Made by a program: the position numbers and the translations under genes. Below are positions 44,378 to 53,234 of a stretch of 64,000 bases of DNA, piece after piece. This DNA is from Caballeronia insecticola (lineage in GTDB: Bacteria > Pseudomonadota > Gammaproteobacteria > Burkholderiales > Burkholderiaceae). Numbering within the stretch: the first letter of the stretch is position 1; each line of letters opens with the position of its first letter. The notes below the pieces were generated by a model. It was given only the letters and a program-made list of their open reading frames with translations. It searched no databases and was not told the DNA's origin. The DNA is taken from the NCBI RefSeq assembly GCF_000402035.1, contig NC_021289.1:868001-932000 (forward strand), read 5' to 3'.

Positions 44378-45442
44378 TTGAATACCCTTGAATTACCGCC
44401 TCTCGCGCGCGCCGATCTGCGTGATTTACGTCCTCTCGATCGACGCGGCCGTGCCCTGAAGGACCTCCGGCTGTCGGTCATCGATCAATGCAATTTCCGT
44501 TGCTCGTATTGCATGCCAAAGGACGTCTTCACGAAGGACTACCCGTTCTTGTCGTCCGATGAATGGCTCTCCTTCGATCAGATGTTCACGATGTGCCGCG
44601 CCTTCATGCAACTCGGCGTCGAGAAAATTCGTCTGACGGGCGGCGAGCCGCTGCTGCGCAAAGGTCTCGAAACCTTGATTGCGCGTCTTGCGACCCTCGA
44701 TACCGATCTCGCCCTCACGACCAACGGCTCGCTGCTCGCCGCACGCGCGCATGGGTTGAAGCAAGCGGGACTGAAGCGCGTCACCGTGAGTCTCGATGCC
44801 ATCGACGGCGATCTCTTTGCCCGCATGAACGGCGTCGGCTTTCCGGTCGCGCGGGTGCTCGAAGGGATCGACGCGGCCATCGATGCCGGGCTCGCACCGC
44901 TCAAGATCAATGTCGTGATCGAGAAAGGCGTGAACGAATTGCAGATTCTGCCGCTTGCGCGCCACTTTTATCGCAGGCCGGTCGATCTGCGCTTCATCGA
45001 ATACATGGATGTCGGCGGCGCGCATGGATGGAGCAGCGACAAGATCGTCCGTTCCGATTCCATTTTGACCCTTCTACGAAGGCACTTTTCGCTCGAAGCG
45101 GACAGCGGCGGCGATACGGGTTCGACCTCCGTGAACTATCGCTTCGCGGACGGTCTCGCGCGTGTGGGCTTCGTGTCGAGCATGTCGCATCCGTTTTGTT
45201 CGACGTGTTCGCGCGCACGCGTCTCCGCCGACGGACAACTCTTCTCCTGTCTCTTCGCCACGCAATCGTTCGATCTCAAGCCGTGGCTCGATGCAGCCAT
45301 CACATCCGATGAACTGATCGACGTCGTGCGCGCGCGCTGGACGCAGCGCGACGACCGCTATTCGGAACTGCGCGGCACGAAGCCTCCGCAAGACTCGCGC
45401 AAACGCTATCCGACCGTGCGCATGTCGCTCGTCGGCGGCTAA
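44378..45442 (+). CDS. moaA: GTP 3',8-cyclase MoaA (molybdenum cofactor biosynthesis)
   Basis: A radical-SAM enzyme that starts molybdopterin synthesis. The SAM cluster is C38-x3-C42-x2-C45 (QCNFRCSYCMP). Other MoaA motifs are RLTGGEPLLRKG, LTTNGSLL, SLDAIDGD and FIEYMDVGG. The second cluster motif is CSTCSRARVSADGQLFSC, and the C-terminal MSLVGG double glycine is diagnostic. The start is uncertain: the TTG at 44378 follows GGGAG, while an ATG at 44315 has no ribosome site. It precedes a molybdoenzyme gene, which explains its location. It is not a RiPP maturase. Confidence 0.88.
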   Translation: MNTLELPPLARADLRDLRPLDRRGRALKDLRLSVIDQCNFRCSYCMPKDVFTKDYPFLSSDEWLSFDQMFTMCRAFMQLGVEKIRLTGGEPLLRKGLETLIARLATLDTDLALTTNGSLLAARAHGLKQAGLKRVTVSLDAIDGDLFARMNGVGFPVARVLEGIDAAIDAGLAPLKINVVIEKGVNELQILPLARHFYRRPVDLRFIEYMDVGGAHGWSSDKIVRSDSILTLLRRHFSLEADSGGDTGSTSVNYRFADGLARVGFVSSMSHPFCSTCSRARVSADGQLFSCLFATQSFDLKPWLDAAITSDELIDVVRARWTQRDDRYSELRGTKPPQDSRKRYPTVRMSLVGG

Positions 45443-45577
45443 GCGCGCGGCGCGTATGCGCGCATCGTCCGTGCGGATCGCAAACGGACGGGCCATTACG
45501 CAAGACCGACCACTCCCGAACGACGATCATCACGATCAACCCACTTCACGAATTGCATTGTTTGCGAGGCGAACGAC

Positions 45578-47920
45578 ATGAGCGAAAAGAAAGTTATACG
45601 CATCTATAGCGAGCCGGCCGGCGGCTGGGGCGCATTGAAGGCCACCGGCGAAGCACTGAAGATTCAGGGCATTGCGGTATCCGGCGCGCAGACGCTGCTG
45701 CACATGAACCAGCCGCAAGGCTTCGATTGCCCCGGCTGCGCATGGCCCGATCCGAAACATACGTCGTCGTTCGAGTTCTGCGAGAACGGCGCGAAAGCGG
45801 TCGCGTGGGAAGCCACCGCGATGCGCTGCACGCCCGAGTTCTTCGCGAAGCACAGCGTCTCCGAACTTGCCGCGTGGAACGACTACGACCTCGAAATGGC
45901 GGGCCGTCTCACGCATCCGATGGTCTATGACGCAGCCTCCGATCGCTATGTGCCGATCGAATGGGACGATGCCTTCGCGCTCGTCGGCCGCCATCTGAAC
46001 GCGCTCGATCATCCCGATCAGGCGGACTTTTATACGTCGGGGCGCGCATCGAACGAAGCGGCGTTTCTGTATCAACTCTTCGTGCGCGAGTTCGGCACCA
46101 ACAACTTCCCCGACTGCTCCAACATGTGCCACGAAGCGACGAGCGTGGGCTTGCCGCAATCGATCGGCGTCGGCAAGGGCACGGTGCTGCTGGAGGACTT
46201 CGAACATGCGGATGCGATCTTCATCTTCGGTCAGAACCCCGGCACCAACAGCCCGCGCATGATGAGCGATCTGCACTCGGCGGCGCGGCGCGGCGCGAAG
46301 ATCGTGTCGTTCAATCCGTTTCGCGAGCGCGCGCTCGAACGTTTTGCATCTCCGCAAAATCCCGTCGAAATGGCGACGCTCGGCTTTACCAACATCAGTT
46401 CGTTTCTCTATCAGGTGCGCGTGGGCGGCGACGTCGCCGTGCTGAAGGGCATGATGAAGGCGATCGTCGAAGCCGACGATGCCGCGATTGCCGCCGACCA
46501 GCCGCGCGTGCTCGATGTCGAGTTCATCGAAGGCCATACGCATGGCATCGACGCGCTGCTCGCCGATCTGCGCACGACGCGCTGGGACGCGATCGAGCGC
46601 ACTTCCGGCCTCACGCGCGACGAGATCTGCAACGCCGCGAACATCTATATGCGGGCGAAGAACGCGATTCTCGTGTATGGCATGGGCATCACGCAGCATC
46701 ATCGCGGCACGGAGAACGTGCAGCAGATCGCGAATCTCGCGCTGTTGCGCGGCAATGTCGGGCGGCCGGGCGCGGGCATTTGCCCGGTGCGCGGGCACTC
46801 GAACGTGCAGGGCAATCGCACCGTCGGCATTACGGAGAAGCCGAACGCGCAACTGATAGCGGGCATCGAGCGCGCGTTCGGCTTCACGCCGCCATCGAAA
46901 CATGGCAACGATGTCGTCGCCACGCTCGACTCGATGACGCGCGGCGAAGCGAAGGTCTTCATGGCGCTCGGCGGCAATTTCGCGGCGGCGATTCCCGACT
47001 GGGCGCGCTTGCAAAACGACATCCGCGAACTTGATTTGACGGTGCATATCGCGACCAAGCTCAACCGCAGTCATCTCGTGCACGGCAAGGCCGCGCTGAT
47101 TTTGCCGTGCCTCGGGCGCACCGAGATCGACATTCAGGCGGACGGACCGCAGTCGATCACGGTCGAAGATTCGATGTCGATGGTGCACGCATCCGCCGGA
47201 CGCAACGAGCCTGCATCGCCGTTTTTGATGAGCGAGCCGGCCATCGTCGCGGGCATTGCGCGCGCGACGCTCGGCGAGACATCGCGCGTGCCCTGGGAGC
47301 ATCTCGTCGCGAGCTACGACCGCATTCGCGATGCAATCGAAATCGTGTTCCCGATTTTTCAGGCCTACAACGCGCGCATTCGCGTGCCGGGCGGCTTTCA
47401 TCTGACGTCATCGGCGCGCGAGCGCGTGTGGGACACGAAGACCGGTCGCGCGAATTTCCTCGTGTTCGACGGGCTCGATGAAAACCCCGTGCCGGACGAT
47501 CCCGACGCGCTCGCGCTCACCACGATGCGCAGCCACGATCAATACAACACGACGCTTTACTCGCATTCGGACCGCTATCGCGGCGTGTTCGGCCAGCGCG
47601 ATGTCGTGTTCATGAACGCGCGCGAATTGAAGAAGCGCAATCTGCACGCGGGCGATCGCGTCGATCTCTTCGCCGTTGCAAACGATGGCATCGAACGCGT
47701 GATCCGCAACTTCAAGATCGTCGAGTACGCGTTGCCCGATGGCTGCTGCGGCGCGTACTACCCGGAGGTGAATCCGCTCGTGCCGCTTCACGCGTTCGAT
47801 CCGCAGAGCCGCACGCCCGCCTACAAGTCGGTGCCGGTGAAGATCGTGCCGAGCGCCACCGGCGACGAATCCGCCTTGCACGCCACCGCTGTTCAAACTG
47901 GACACGAACATCATGCTTGA
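45578..47920 (+). CDS. FdhF/YdeP-family molybdopterin oxidoreductase
   Basis: A 780-residue cytoplasmic enzyme of the YdeP/formate-dehydrogenase-alpha-like group; no Tat signal is present. N-terminal cysteines C51, C54 and C68 may hold part of an Fe-S cluster. Mo-cofactor motifs include NMCHEATSVGL, FGQNPGTNSPRM, FNPFRERALERF, MGITQHHRGTENV and LRGNVGRPGAGICPVRGHSN. The C-terminal cofactor domain (TTLYSHSDRYRG) is intact. YdeP proteins are linked to acid or formate metabolism; the true substrate is not known. Its stop overlaps cioA by eight bases, so it may feed electrons to the oxidase system. Confidence 0.88.
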   Translation: MSEKKVIRIYSEPAGGWGALKATGEALKIQGIAVSGAQTLLHMNQPQGFDCPGCAWPDPKHTSSFEFCENGAKAVAWEATAMRCTPEFFAKHSVSELAAWNDYDLEMAGRLTHPMVYDAASDRYVPIEWDDAFALVGRHLNALDHPDQADFYTSGRASNEAAFLYQLFVREFGTNNFPDCSNMCHEATSVGLPQSIGVGKGTVLLEDFEHADAIFIFGQNPGTNSPRMMSDLHSAARRGAKIVSFNPFRERALERFASPQNPVEMATLGFTNISSFLYQVRVGGDVAVLKGMMKAIVEADDAAIAADQPRVLDVEFIEGHTHGIDALLADLRTTRWDAIERTSGLTRDEICNAANIYMRAKNAILVYGMGITQHHRGTENVQQIANLALLRGNVGRPGAGICPVRGHSNVQGNRTVGITEKPNAQLIAGIERAFGFTPPSKHGNDVVATLDSMTRGEAKVFMALGGNFAAAIPDWARLQNDIRELDLTVHIATKLNRSHLVHGKAALILPCLGRTEIDIQADGPQSITVEDSMSMVHASAGRNEPASPFLMSEPAIVAGIARATLGETSRVPWEHLVASYDRIRDAIEIVFPIFQAYNARIRVPGGFHLTSSARERVWDTKTGRANFLVFDGLDENPVPDDPDALALTTMRSHDQYNTTLYSHSDRYRGVFGQRDVVFMNARELKKRNLHAGDRVDLFAVANDGIERVIRNFKIVEYALPDGCCGAYYPEVNPLVPLHAFDPQSRTPAYKSVPVKIVPSATGDESALHATAVQTGHEHHA

Positions 47921-49319
47921 TCACGTACTCGACCTGTCGCGCGCGCAGTTTGCGATGACCGCGATCTTCCATATTCTCTGGCCGATTCTCACGATCAGCT
48001 TGTCCGCGTTTCTCGTGCTCGTCGAAGTCCTGTGGATTCGCACCGGCGATGTCGCGTATTACCGGCATGCGCGTTTCTGGAGCAAGCTTCTCGTGCTGAA
48101 CTTCGCGGTCGGCGTGGTGAGCGGCATTCCGATGGAGTTTCAGTTCGGCACCAACTGGGCGGGCTTTTCGCAGTTCAGCGGCCAGTTCATCGGCAACATT
48201 CTCGGCTTCGAAGGCGCGATGGCCTTCATGCTTGAAGCGGGCTTCATCGGCGTGATGCTGCTCGGCTGGGGACGCGTGTCGCGCGGCGTGCATCTGTTCG
48301 CTACGTCGATGGTCGCGCTCGGCTCCAGCATCTCGGCGTTCTGGATCATGGTCGCCAACTCGTGGATGCAGACGCCCGCGGGCTATTCGATCGTCGACGG
48401 CAAAATCGTCGTCACGGATTTTCTTGCCGCCATCTTCAATCCGGACATGGTGTGGGGCGTGTCGCACATGTGGGTCGCGGCCATCGAGACAGGCATGTTC
48501 GTGATCGCCGGCATCTCCGCGTGGAATCTCTTTCGCCGGCGGCATCCCGAGTTCTTCGTGCGTTCGTTTCGACTCGCACTGACGGTGCTCGTGTTTATCG
48601 CGCCGCTGCAAATCTGGCTCGGCGATTCGAGCGGCGTCAGCGTGTTCGAGACGCAGCCCGCGAAAGGCGCCGCGATCGAAGGACACTGGACGACCAACGC
48701 GCCGGGCACGGGCGCATCGTGGTCGCTGCTCGCGTGGCCCGATCAAAAGGCGCAACGCAACGACTGGTCGCTCGAAGTGCCCGGCATGCTGAGCGTGCTC
48801 GGCACGCACACGCTGCATGGACAAGTCAAAGGACTCAAAGACTTCAAACGCGACGATCAGCCGCCCGCGATTCCCCTGCTCTATTACGCGTTTCGCGTGA
48901 TGGCGGGCATCGGCTTCGCGTTCATGCTGCTCGCGTTCTGGACCGCGTATGCGCTGCGCAAGACGCGCGGCAGCATTGAAGCGCTGCTCGCGCAACGCAA
49001 GCTTTTGCTCGCATGGGTGTTCGCCATTCCGCTGCCGTATGTCGCCGTCGAAGCGGGCTGGATCGTGCGCGAAGTCGGCCGTCAGCCGTGGGTCGTGTAT
49101 GGCCTGCAACGCACGCGTGACGCGGTCTCGACGATTCCGGCTTCATCCGTCTCGCTCAGCATCGCGATGTTTCTCGCGTTCTATGTCGTGTTGCTGATCA
49201 CGTTCTTCGTGCTTGCGCGGCGCTGGCTGCGCGCCGGTCCCGACGTCAACATCATGCCGCCCGCCACGCTTCCCGGACGCACGGCGCAGGCGAAAGCGCC
49301 CACCGTCACCGGTTACTGA
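47913..49319 (+). CDS. cioA: Cytochrome bd-type (cyanide-insensitive) ubiquinol oxidase subunit I
   Basis: A 468-residue, multi-helix membrane protein of the CydA/CioA family. It has the short-Q-loop length typical of CioA. Heme-ligand regions are visible as RAQFAMTAIFHILWPILT near the N-terminus and the later IETGMFVIAG helix; the GWGRVSRGVHL loop is also typical. With CioB it oxidises ubiquinol and reduces oxygen to water without proton pumping. The gene overlaps the YdeP-like gene by eight bases, so they are translationally coupled, and cioB follows 16 bp later. Confidence 0.9.
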   Translation: MLDHVLDLSRAQFAMTAIFHILWPILTISLSAFLVLVEVLWIRTGDVAYYRHARFWSKLLVLNFAVGVVSGIPMEFQFGTNWAGFSQFSGQFIGNILGFEGAMAFMLEAGFIGVMLLGWGRVSRGVHLFATSMVALGSSISAFWIMVANSWMQTPAGYSIVDGKIVVTDFLAAIFNPDMVWGVSHMWVAAIETGMFVIAGISAWNLFRRRHPEFFVRSFRLALTVLVFIAPLQIWLGDSSGVSVFETQPAKGAAIEGHWTTNAPGTGASWSLLAWPDQKAQRNDWSLEVPGMLSVLGTHTLHGQVKGLKDFKRDDQPPAIPLLYYAFRVMAGIGFAFMLLAFWTAYALRKTRGSIEALLAQRKLLLAWVFAIPLPYVAVEAGWIVREVGRQPWVVYGLQRTRDAVSTIPASSVSLSIAMFLAFYVVLLITFFVLARRWLRAGPDVNIMPPATLPGRTAQAKAPTVTGY

Positions 49320-49335
49320 ACTCTGGAGCCTCAAA

Positions 49336-50325
49336 ATGGATAGTGCCGTTCAATCGATGCTCGCCGACACCTGGTTCGGCCTGATTGGCCTGATGCTCGT
49401 CTTCTATGTCGTCACCGATGGCTTCGATCTCGGCGTCGGCATCCTCACTCTGTTTCGCCGCAAGTCGACGGATCGCGATGTCATGGTCGAAACCATCGGC
49501 CATGTGTGGGACGCAAACGAAACATGGCTCGTGGTGCTCGGCGGCGCGCTGTTTGGCGCGTTTCCCACCGCTTACGCGCTGTTGATGGAGCATCTCTATC
49601 TGCCGGTGATGGCGCTTATCGCGGGACTGATCATGCGCGGTGCGGCAATCGAGTTTCGTCATAGCGTGGATCACGGTCCGCTGTGGGACAAGGTCTTCGG
49701 CATCGGCAGTCTGATCGCCGCGCTGTCGCAAGGCGTGGTGCTCGGCAAGGTAATCACGGGACTCGCGCCGGGCGGCGCTGCGATTGCGTTTGTCGTCGTC
49801 ACGGCGATCGGCGTGGTCGCCGGATATTGTTTGCTCGGCGCGACGTATCTCGTCAAGAAGACGTCAGGCGCGGTCGAACAATGGGCACGACGCATGTCGC
49901 TCTTGAGCGCGATGTGCACGGTCTCCGCCGCCGCGCTGCTGACGCTCGCGACGTGGTTCTCGAGCGAAGTCGGCCATGTGCGCTGGTCGCATCCCGCTGT
50001 CATGCATGTGTTGATCGCGCTCGGAATCGGCTCGGCGGCGGCGTTCGCGTTCATCATGGCGTCGCTTTATCTCGGCAGTTCGCGCGGGCCGTTCCGCGCG
50101 TCCGTCGCGCTCTTCGTGTTGTCCTTTGCGGGACTCGCGATCAGCGTGTTCCCCGACTTCATTCCCGGCAAGCTGGGCATTCTGCAAGCCGCATCCGATG
50201 CGCCGACGCTCACGTTCATGCTGATCGGCATCGGCCTCGTGTTCCCGGTGATGATCGGCTACAACCTGTATCAGTACCATATCTTTCGCGGGAAGCTCGC
50301 GGGCAGCGCGCATGCGGGCGAGTGA
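49336..50325 (+). CDS. cioB: Cytochrome bd-type ubiquinol oxidase subunit II
   Basis: A 329-residue membrane protein with about eight helices, of the CydB/CioB family: LMLVFYVVTDGFDLGVGIL near the N-terminus and the ETIGHVWDANETWLVVLGGALFGAFP region. These are hallmark sequences of subunit II. Together with CioA it forms the quinol oxidase. The ATG at 49336 follows CTGGAG, 16 bp after the cioA stop. No small cydX-like gene follows; the next 140 bp hold nothing recognised. Confidence 0.92.
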   Translation: MDSAVQSMLADTWFGLIGLMLVFYVVTDGFDLGVGILTLFRRKSTDRDVMVETIGHVWDANETWLVVLGGALFGAFPTAYALLMEHLYLPVMALIAGLIMRGAAIEFRHSVDHGPLWDKVFGIGSLIAALSQGVVLGKVITGLAPGGAAIAFVVVTAIGVVAGYCLLGATYLVKKTSGAVEQWARRMSLLSAMCTVSAAALLTLATWFSSEVGHVRWSHPAVMHVLIALGIGSAAAFAFIMASLYLGSSRGPFRASVALFVLSFAGLAISVFPDFIPGKLGILQAASDAPTLTFMLIGIGLVFPVMIGYNLYQYHIFRGKLAGSAHAGE

Positions 50326-50466
50326 GGCATGAGCGCCACGCACGATTCGATCATGCGCACGCGCGGACCCCCGCGTTGCGGCATATCGATAGCGCTCGAT
50401 ATTATTTGCCGCACGCGTGCCGGGCCTCTAGCATCATGCTTCTCTCAACCAGCATGCGTGTGCATC

Positions 50467-51294
50467 ATGAAGATCAAGCTTCCATTCAAAGCCGCCCTGT
50501 TCTCGGTCCTGCTCGCGTGCGGCATCGTGGGCGCGCAGGCATCGTTCGCGGCGAATCAGACCGTGCGGGTCGGCATCATGTCCGGCGAAGACGAGGATGT
50601 ATGGCGCGCCGTGGCCGCCAACGCCGCGAAGCACGGGCTGACCGTCAAGGTCACGACCTTCTCCGATTACACGCAACCGAACGAAGCGCTCGCGCAACAC
50701 GATCTCGACGCCAACTCGTTTCAGCACAAGCCATATCTGGATGCGCAGATTCAGGCGCGTCACTATGACATCGTGCCGGTCGGCTTCACCTATGTGCAGC
50801 CTATCGGCCTCTACTCGCGCAAGGTCAAGTCCGTCGATGCGCTGCCGCAGAACGCGACCATCGGCGTGCCGAACGACCCGAGCAACGAAGGCCGCGCGCT
50901 CCTGCTGTTGCAGGCCAACGGCGTGATCAAGCTGCGTGACAACGTCGGCAACCTGCCGACCGCGCGCGATATCGCCAGCAACCCGAAGCACGTGCAAATC
51001 AAGGAACTGGATGCGGGCATCGTCGGCCGCGCGATCGGCGATCTCGACGCCGCCGTCGTCAACACCGACTGGGCGATCAAGGCAGGCATCAAGATTCCGC
51101 AGGAACGCATTGCGCAGGAGAAGGTGACGAACAACCCGTATCGCAACTTCATCGCGGTCAATGCGAAGGATGCGAACGCGCCGTGGGTGAAGGCGCTGGT
51201 CGAAAGTTATCAGCAGGCGAATGTCGCTTCGTCGATTTTGTCGGTTTATCACGGCGCGACGTTGCCCGCGTGGGAGGGCGCGCCGCAACGCTGA
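50467..51294 (+). CDS. MetQ/NlpA-family ABC transporter substrate-binding protein
   Basis: A 275-residue periplasmic protein. The signal region MKIKLPFKAALFSVLLACGI has a lipobox-like LLAC, so it could be a lipoprotein; cleavage by signal peptidase I after ASFA is also possible. The binding domain shows the NlpA pattern: VRVGIMSGEDEDVWRAVA, FQHKPYLDAQ, PIGLYSRKVKS and VPNDPSNEGRALLLLQ. It would bind methionine or a related amino acid. The usual metN and metI partners are absent here, so it is an orphan. A strong terminator follows. Confidence 0.88.
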   Translation: MKIKLPFKAALFSVLLACGIVGAQASFAANQTVRVGIMSGEDEDVWRAVAANAAKHGLTVKVTTFSDYTQPNEALAQHDLDANSFQHKPYLDAQIQARHYDIVPVGFTYVQPIGLYSRKVKSVDALPQNATIGVPNDPSNEGRALLLLQANGVIKLRDNVGNLPTARDIASNPKHVQIKELDAGIVGRAIGDLDAAVVNTDWAIKAGIKIPQERIAQEKVTNNPYRNFIAVNAKDANAPWVKALVESYQQANVASSILSVYHGATLPAWEGAPQR

Positions 51295-51320
51295 ACGCGA
51301 GTCGACCTTATGCCGTCACC

Positions 51321-51342
51321 AGCCGCCTTCGGGCGGCTTTTC
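51321..51342 (+). terminator. Rho-independent terminator after the MetQ-like gene
   Basis: AGCCGCC-TTCG-GGCGGCT, with a stem boundary at 51321-51338, is followed by TTTTCT. It is a classic stable tetraloop hairpin 27 bp after the stop. Confidence 0.85.
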
Positions 51343-51517
51343 TGCTTTCGCGATCACCGCGCCCGAACAACGCCTCGTGCCCTGAAAAGAACGATGATGT
51401 GCGGCTCCGCCATGTCGGGGACAGACCGGTGATTTGTGCAAGAGATGAAAGGCGATGTTATGTTCCGCCCACGATGTCCGCGAAGCCTCGCGCATCATCA
51501 CTCTCAAGCGACCAATC

Positions 51518-52765
51518 ATGCTGATGGAAGATCCAACGCTCGCGCACGACACGCGCGCGCCCGGCGACGAAACCACCACGCTGCGCCAGTGGCTCGCGGT
51601 GGCCGCCGTGACAATCGGCGCCTTCGCCTTCGTCACGACCGAGTTTCTGCCCGTAGGCCTGCTGCCGCATGTGGCGAAGGAGTTGAACATCCTGCCCGGC
51701 GTCGCGGGACTGATGGTGACGACGCCCGGCATCGTCGCCGCCATTTCCGCGCCCGCGCTGATGCTGGGCGCGGGACGCATGGACCGTCGCCATGTCTTTC
51801 TGTGGCTCACGGCGATCCTGCTCGTATCGAATCTGTTGTCCGCATTCGCCCCGAATCTCGCCGTCATGCTGACCGGCCGCGCATTGCTGGGCGCCGCGCT
51901 CGGCGGCTTCTGGACGCTCGCGACCTCGGCATCGGGCCGCCTCGTCGCACCGCGCGACAGCGCACGCGCCATGGCCGCGATTCTCACGGGCGTCACCTGT
52001 GCCACCGTGATCGGCGTGCCGCTCGGCACGTTGATCGCGAGCGTCGCCTCGTGGCGCGTTTCGTTTCTCGCGACGGGCGGGCTCGTCGCTGTCGCGTTGA
52101 TCGCGCAGTGGCTGCTCGTGCCGTCGCTGCCCTCAGCCGCCGCGTTGCGCTTCGCGGATCTCACGGCGCTCATGCGGCGCGCGCATCCGCGCAAAAGCCT
52201 CTTGATGGTCGCGCTGATCTTCGGTGCGCATTTCTCCTCGTACACTTACGTCACGCCCTTTCTTCTCAACGATGCGCACCTCGACATGTCGACGGTAACG
52301 TGGCTGTTGCTCGGCTTCGGCATCATCGGTTTCTTCTCGAATTTCGCGGTGTCGTCGGTGGTGGCGCGCAGGCTCAAGACGTCGCTCGTCGCAATGACCT
52401 CGCTGCTGATGTTCTCGCTATTGCTGTTGCCCGTGCTGCGGCATCTCGAGTTCGGCGTGGGCGCTGTGGTGCTGGCGTGGGGCATCGCTTTCGGTGCGCT
52501 GCCGCTGTGCTTCAGCGTATGGATTCAGCGTGCGACGCCCGAGCATCCCGAAGCAGGCTCGGCGTTGTTCGTCGGCATCATTCAGGTGGCGATTGCGGCG
52601 GGATCGTTCGTCGGCGGCGCAGTGGTCGATCATGTGGGCATTCCAACCGACTTCATGGTCGGCGCGGCGCTGGCCATGCTCGGCCTCGCGACACTCGCTG
52701 GCATCGACGGCGAAGCGTCACGCAACGATACGTGCAGCGTGCCATGCGAAGCCGCGCCTGATTGA
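51518..52765 (+). CDS. MFS exporter, DHA1 (arabinose/sugar or drug efflux) type
   Basis: A 415-residue, 12-helix major-facilitator protein. The first helix has AFAFVTTEFLPVGLLPHVAKE, a hallmark of the DHA1 sugar/drug efflux group (AraJ/SotB/YdhP). The A-type motif is LMLGAGRMDRRHVFLW and motif C is GVTCATVIGVPLGTLI. It probably exports a small molecule or sugar by proton antiport; the substrate is unknown. The ATG at 51518 is used; a second ATG two codons later is also plausible, and neither has a strong ribosome site. Confidence 0.85.
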   Translation: MLMEDPTLAHDTRAPGDETTTLRQWLAVAAVTIGAFAFVTTEFLPVGLLPHVAKELNILPGVAGLMVTTPGIVAAISAPALMLGAGRMDRRHVFLWLTAILLVSNLLSAFAPNLAVMLTGRALLGAALGGFWTLATSASGRLVAPRDSARAMAAILTGVTCATVIGVPLGTLIASVASWRVSFLATGGLVAVALIAQWLLVPSLPSAAALRFADLTALMRRAHPRKSLLMVALIFGAHFSSYTYVTPFLLNDAHLDMSTVTWLLLGFGIIGFFSNFAVSSVVARRLKTSLVAMTSLLMFSLLLLPVLRHLEFGVGAVVLAWGIAFGALPLCFSVWIQRATPEHPEAGSALFVGIIQVAIAAGSFVGGAVVDHVGIPTDFMVGAALAMLGLATLAGIDGEASRNDTCSVPCEAAPD

Positions 52766-52817
52766 TTCCGGGTCGCTATCGCGGCATCGAGCGAAACGGA
52801 CACCCGTCGATGCCGCG

Positions 52818-53201
52818 TCACGCGATCGGCGAGACCCATTGACTGCGCCACGCAGGCGCAGCGAAGGGATCGGAGAAATACTGCGTTTCGTGAACGACCT
52901 TACCGTCGCGGAACTCCATGATGCTCACCACGCATGACGGCCGCCCCTTGTAGGCGATTGTGTACTCCGTGATCCAGAGATTGCCTTCGCCCTGAATTCG
53001 CCTGACATCGAAACCCGATGGCTTGTCCGGATGATGTCCACGCAACGCCTGCAAATTGCGTCGCCCGTGAATTCGCTCGCCTGACTGCGGATAATCGCAG
53101 ATGGCATTGTCTTCGTAGATGGCGTGTTCCGCATCGAGATCGCCGGATGCCGACGCATGCCAGTGCGCGTCCAGCGCGTGACGAATGGCTTCCTTCGACA
53201 T
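52818..53201 (-). CDS. SnoaL-like / NTF2-fold protein
   Basis: A 127-residue NTF2-fold protein with the pattern ALDAHWHASASGDLDAEHAIY, YEDNAICDYPQSGERIHGRRN, and WITEYTIAYKGRPSCVVSIMEFRDGKVVHETQYFSDPF. Such proteins include isomerases, cyclases and stress-related pocket proteins. The ATG at 53201 follows GGAGGCAATC. It ends 52 bp after the convergent MFS gene and is downstream of the aldo/keto reductase on the same strand with a 33-bp gap. The reaction is unknown. Confidence 0.83.
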   Translation of the reverse strand: MSKEAIRHALDAHWHASASGDLDAEHAIYEDNAICDYPQSGERIHGRRNLQALRGHHPDKPSGFDVRRIQGEGNLWITEYTIAYKGRPSCVVSIMEFRDGKVVHETQYFSDPFAAPAWRSQWVSPIA

Positions 53202-53234
53202 CGATTGCCTCCGCATACGGTTCCGCGTCCGACT

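Noticed and set aside
44378-45442. Radical-SAM gene after peptide gene 2 as a peptide-maturation enzyme.
   Set aside because: The C-terminal CSTC...FSC cluster motif and the MSLVGG end identify MoaA, and a molybdoenzyme gene follows. A hairpin separates it from the peptide gene.
45536-47401. Open frame of about 620 codons on the minus strand.
   Set aside because: It is antisense to the molybdoenzyme, rich in Arg/His/Ala as expected for reversed GC-rich coding DNA, and has no recognisable domain.
47712-49109. Open frame of about 465 codons on the minus strand across cioA.
   Set aside because: The opposite strand encodes a clear cytochrome bd subunit; the product is a charged low-complexity artefact.
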